A DNA stretch of 17,747 nt from UBA11164 sp034376725. GTDB taxonomy: Bacteria; Pseudomonadota; Gammaproteobacteria; Xanthomonadales; Xanthomonadaceae. Positions 16,267 to 17,747 of the stretch are shown here, piece by piece. Within the stretch, counting starts at the first letter, position 1; each line of letters opens with the position of its first letter. The stretch is from the NCBI GenBank assembly GCA_034376725.1, contig JAXMJH010000127.1:1-17747 (forward strand), read 5' to 3'. The notes beneath the pieces were generated by a model. The model was not told the DNA's origin and searched no databases. It saw only the letters and a list, made by a program, of their open reading frames with translations. Position numbers and translations under genes: made by a program.

Positions 16267-17100
16267 ATGACACTGACCTTCAATCGCCTGCTGGTGCTTG
16301 CCCTGCTTTCGCTGCTGCTGGCCGGCTGCGGCCTGTTCGGGGGCCGCCAGGATCCGCTGGAAACGCTGCCCGTCGAAGAGATGTACGCCGAAGCCAAGGA
16401 CGCGCTGATGGCCGGCAACTATTCACGCGCCACGCGCTACTACAGCCGACTGGTGTCGCGTTTCCCGTTCGGCGAATTCACCGAACAGGCCTTCCTGGAC
16501 CTGGCCTATGCCCAGTTCAAGGGCGGCAAAACCGCTGAGGCCACCTCGACGCTGAACCGTTTCATCCGTACCTACCCGACCCACCGGCACATCGATTACG
16601 CCTACTACCTGAAGGCGTTGATCAACTTCAGCCGCGAAAACATTTTCCTCGAACGCTTCGCCCGCCTGGACATGACCCAGCGCGACCAGGGCGCGACACG
16701 GCAGAGTTTCGAGGATTTCGCGATTCTGGTGCAGCGCTTTCCATCCAGCCGCTACGCCGGCGACGCCCGCCAGCGAATGGTCTATCTGCGCAATCTGATG
16801 GCCCGCCACGAGTTGGGCGTCGGACTGTATTACCTCAAGCGCGGCGCTTTTGTGGCAGCCGCCAATCGCGGCAGATTCATCATCGAGAACTATCCGCAAA
16901 GCCAGCATCAGAACGACGCGCTGGCGCTGATGGCCGAATCCTACGCCCGGTTGGGTGAGGAGACGCTGGCCAATGATATGCGCCGCGTGCTGGAACTCAA
17001 CGATGCCGGCCACCCTTGGCTGTCGGGCAACTGGCCCGATCGCGCCGGGTGGTGGTGGAAGCTGATCCCGTTTGTGGGCAACGATCCCACCAAACGCTGA
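16267..17100 (+). CDS. bamD: outer membrane assembly lipoprotein BamD
   Basis: 277 residues (E. coli BamD 245). The signal sequence ends in a lipobox, LLLAGC, with C21 as the lipidated residue. It is followed by the hallmark DPLETLPVEEMYAEAKDALMAGNYSRATRYYSRLVSRFPFGEF and further TPR units such as GKTAEATSTLNRFIRTYPTHRHIDYAYYL. The protein ends with about 35 residues of Trp/Gly/Pro-rich tail. BamD is the essential lipoprotein partner of BamA in the beta-barrel assembly complex, on the periplasmic side of the outer membrane. No strong ribosome-binding site is seen. It is divergent from rluD with 87 bp between them. Confidence 0.97.
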   Translation: MTLTFNRLLVLALLSLLLAGCGLFGGRQDPLETLPVEEMYAEAKDALMAGNYSRATRYYSRLVSRFPFGEFTEQAFLDLAYAQFKGGKTAEATSTLNRFIRTYPTHRHIDYAYYLKALINFSRENIFLERFARLDMTQRDQGATRQSFEDFAILVQRFPSSRYAGDARQRMVYLRNLMARHELGVGLYYLKRGAFVAAANRGRFIIENYPQSQHQNDALALMAESYARLGEETLANDMRRVLELNDAGHPWLSGNWPDRAGWWWKLIPFVGNDPTKR

Positions 17101-17104
17101 CCTG

Positions 17105-17121
17105 GGAGCCTGTCGGGCTCC
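17105..17121 (+). terminator. hairpin just after bamD, first unit of the repeat tract
   Basis: GGAGCC (17105-17110) pairs with GGCTCC (17116-17121) around TGTCG, starting 4 bases after the bamD stop codon. It lacks a T-run. It doubles as the first unit of the tandem repeat that follows, so its role in termination is uncertain. Confidence 0.35.
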
Positions 17122-17378
17122 GCCTGTCGGGCTCCGCCTGTCGGGCTTCGCCTACGCAGGCTCCGCCTGTCGGGCTTCGCCTACGCAGGCTCCGCCTGTC
17201 GGGCTTCGCCTACGCAGGCTCCGCCTGTCGGGCTTCGGTGGTCGAGGCGATTGTCGGCTGCGCGAGGACAGCTTTTCGGCGAATTGCAGGCCCATGGCAG
17301 GGTTTTGGGTCAAGAATTGACGGAAGTGCGGACCGCGCAGACGGATTTGAAGCCTGGCCGACCAAAGCCCGACAGGCT
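17107..17378. repeat. 13-bp inverted repeat bounding the tandem-repeat segment
   Basis: AGCCTGTCGGGCT at 17107-17119 is matched in inverted orientation by AGCCCGACAGGCT at 17366-17378. The arms are themselves nearly self-complementary, which weakens the inference, but the TGTCG core matches too. The 272-bp segment between is noncoding. It could be a small nonautonomous element or two separately inserted copies of the same short repeat. Confidence 0.4.
17111..17238. repeat. tandem repeat of 14-nt and 29-nt units
   Basis: TGTCGGG begins at 17111, 17125, 17139, 17168, 17197 and 17226, giving periods 14, 14, 29, 29, 29. The short unit is TGTCGGGCTCCGCC. The long unit is TGTCGGGCTTCGCC followed by TACGCAGGCTCCGCC, three identical copies, then a truncated one. 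Each long unit contains small hairpins (GGC-TTC-GCC; GCCT-ACGC-AGGC). The period is not a multiple of 3, so it is not a protein repeat. Copy number is likely variable between strains. Confidence 0.9.
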
Positions 17379-17477
17379 GCTAGTGTAGTGTTGCATTTTG
17401 TTTGGAACTTAAGCGATGGGCTAGATCTTGGTTTGCTTTGTTGCTCTGGCCTTTGGCTCTGAAACCCCTTTAGTCTC

Positions 17478-17710
17478 GCACCGAGCAGCGGAGTCGGGCT
17501 CGGGGGAAAGGCGCCCGTGTTTGAGGCCATGGATGGCCGAGTTGGCGCCGGCCCGAGTCCGGCGAGCAGCGCAGGGCACCGCGCGGGCTGCATCCGCGCG
17601 GTGCGAGACGGGGTGTCCTTCTCTTTGGTTACGTTCTCTTGGACAAGCAAGAGAAAGTAACTCGCTGCCCGAAGGGCAGTGAAAGCTTTGGCTTTGGCTT
17701 TGGCTATGGC
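17478..17710. repeat. hairpin-rich dispersed intergenic element
   Basis: A run of strong stems: GGCGCC 17510-17515 / 17544-17549 enclosing GGCCA/TGGCC (17525-17538); CGCCGG 17546-17551 / CCGGCG 17559-17564 as an alternative; an 11-bp perfect stem, 17576-17586 / 17594-17604; a 14-position stem with one mismatch, 17628-17641 / 17648-17661 (GTTAC, TTCTCTTG, loop GACAAG); and CTGCCC/GGGCAG at 17665-17679. GCTTTG is then repeated three times (17685-17702). I recall very similar blocks, with the same GGTTAC...AGTAAC hairpin, repeated in many Xanthomonas and Lysobacter intergenic regions, where they generate spurious small ORF calls. No search was possible. The short open frames through it are not believed to be genes. 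Confidence 0.65.
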
Positions 17711-17747
17711 CGTCACATCGACCAGCCGACCTTCTGCGTACGTTCCG

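Noticed and set aside
17111..17238. CRISPR array
   Set aside because: The units abut with no unique spacers and no cas genes are nearby.
17210..17716. 168-residue minus-strand and 84-residue plus-strand (17428-17682) open frames
   Set aside because: Both run through hairpins and tandem repeats, lack ribosome-binding sites and have composition set by the repeats; best seen as spurious.

Overview
This is a GC-rich window that reads as a gammaproteobacterial chromosome. The strongest evidence is on the right: bamD on the plus strand stands divergent from rluD and pgeF on the minus strand, with clpB further on in the same direction. This is the familiar Escherichia coli order bamD / rluD-pgeF-clpB, here with one extra TPR gene between pgeF and clpB. 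The base composition and the hairpin-rich intergenic element at the right end suggest a relative of the Lysobacterales (Xanthomonadales) or Wenzhouxiangella. That placement is an inference, not a demonstration.

Layout. 1-198: a possible N-terminus of a transposase-like gene running off the left edge (minus strand), then a 20-bp direct repeat. 199-909: a membrane-anchored SIMPL (YggE-like) protein. 930-2861 (minus): an ABC-F ATPase of the YheS type, convergent with the SIMPL gene. 2977-4754 (minus): a NarL/DesKR-type histidine kinase and LuxR-family response regulator, overlapping by ATGA. 4899-5600: a seven-helix membrane protein divergent from the kinase. 5601-5949: a 349-bp gap whose right part is a foldable leader. 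5950-10406: three plus-strand genes encoding a secreted SGNH hydrolase with an EF-hand-like loop, a single-pass acidic Pro-rich exported protein, and an 837-residue apolipoprotein N-acyltransferase (Lnt) relative with a roughly 300-residue extra C-terminal module (membrane segments around a bacterial-PH-like domain). 10482-10511: a 12-bp perfect hairpin between the convergent Lnt-like gene and clpB. 10518-14159 (minus): clpB and an exported TPR protein. 14389-16179 (minus): pgeF and rluD. 16267-17100: bamD. 17101-17747: no credible gene, but a tandem repeat and a dense run of hairpins typical of dispersed intergenic repeats.

Function. The window mixes housekeeping (ClpB disaggregation, RluD 23S pseudouridylation, PgeF cleanup, BamD outer-membrane assembly, YheS ribosome-associated ATPase) with an accessory envelope segment (4899-10406). 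The three-gene plus-strand set SGNH hydrolase / exported anchor protein / extended Lnt-like acyltransferase is the part least explained by known systems. An acyl-transfer enzyme beside a secreted esterase-fold enzyme suggests envelope acylation or deacylation, but the substrate cannot be read from the sequence.
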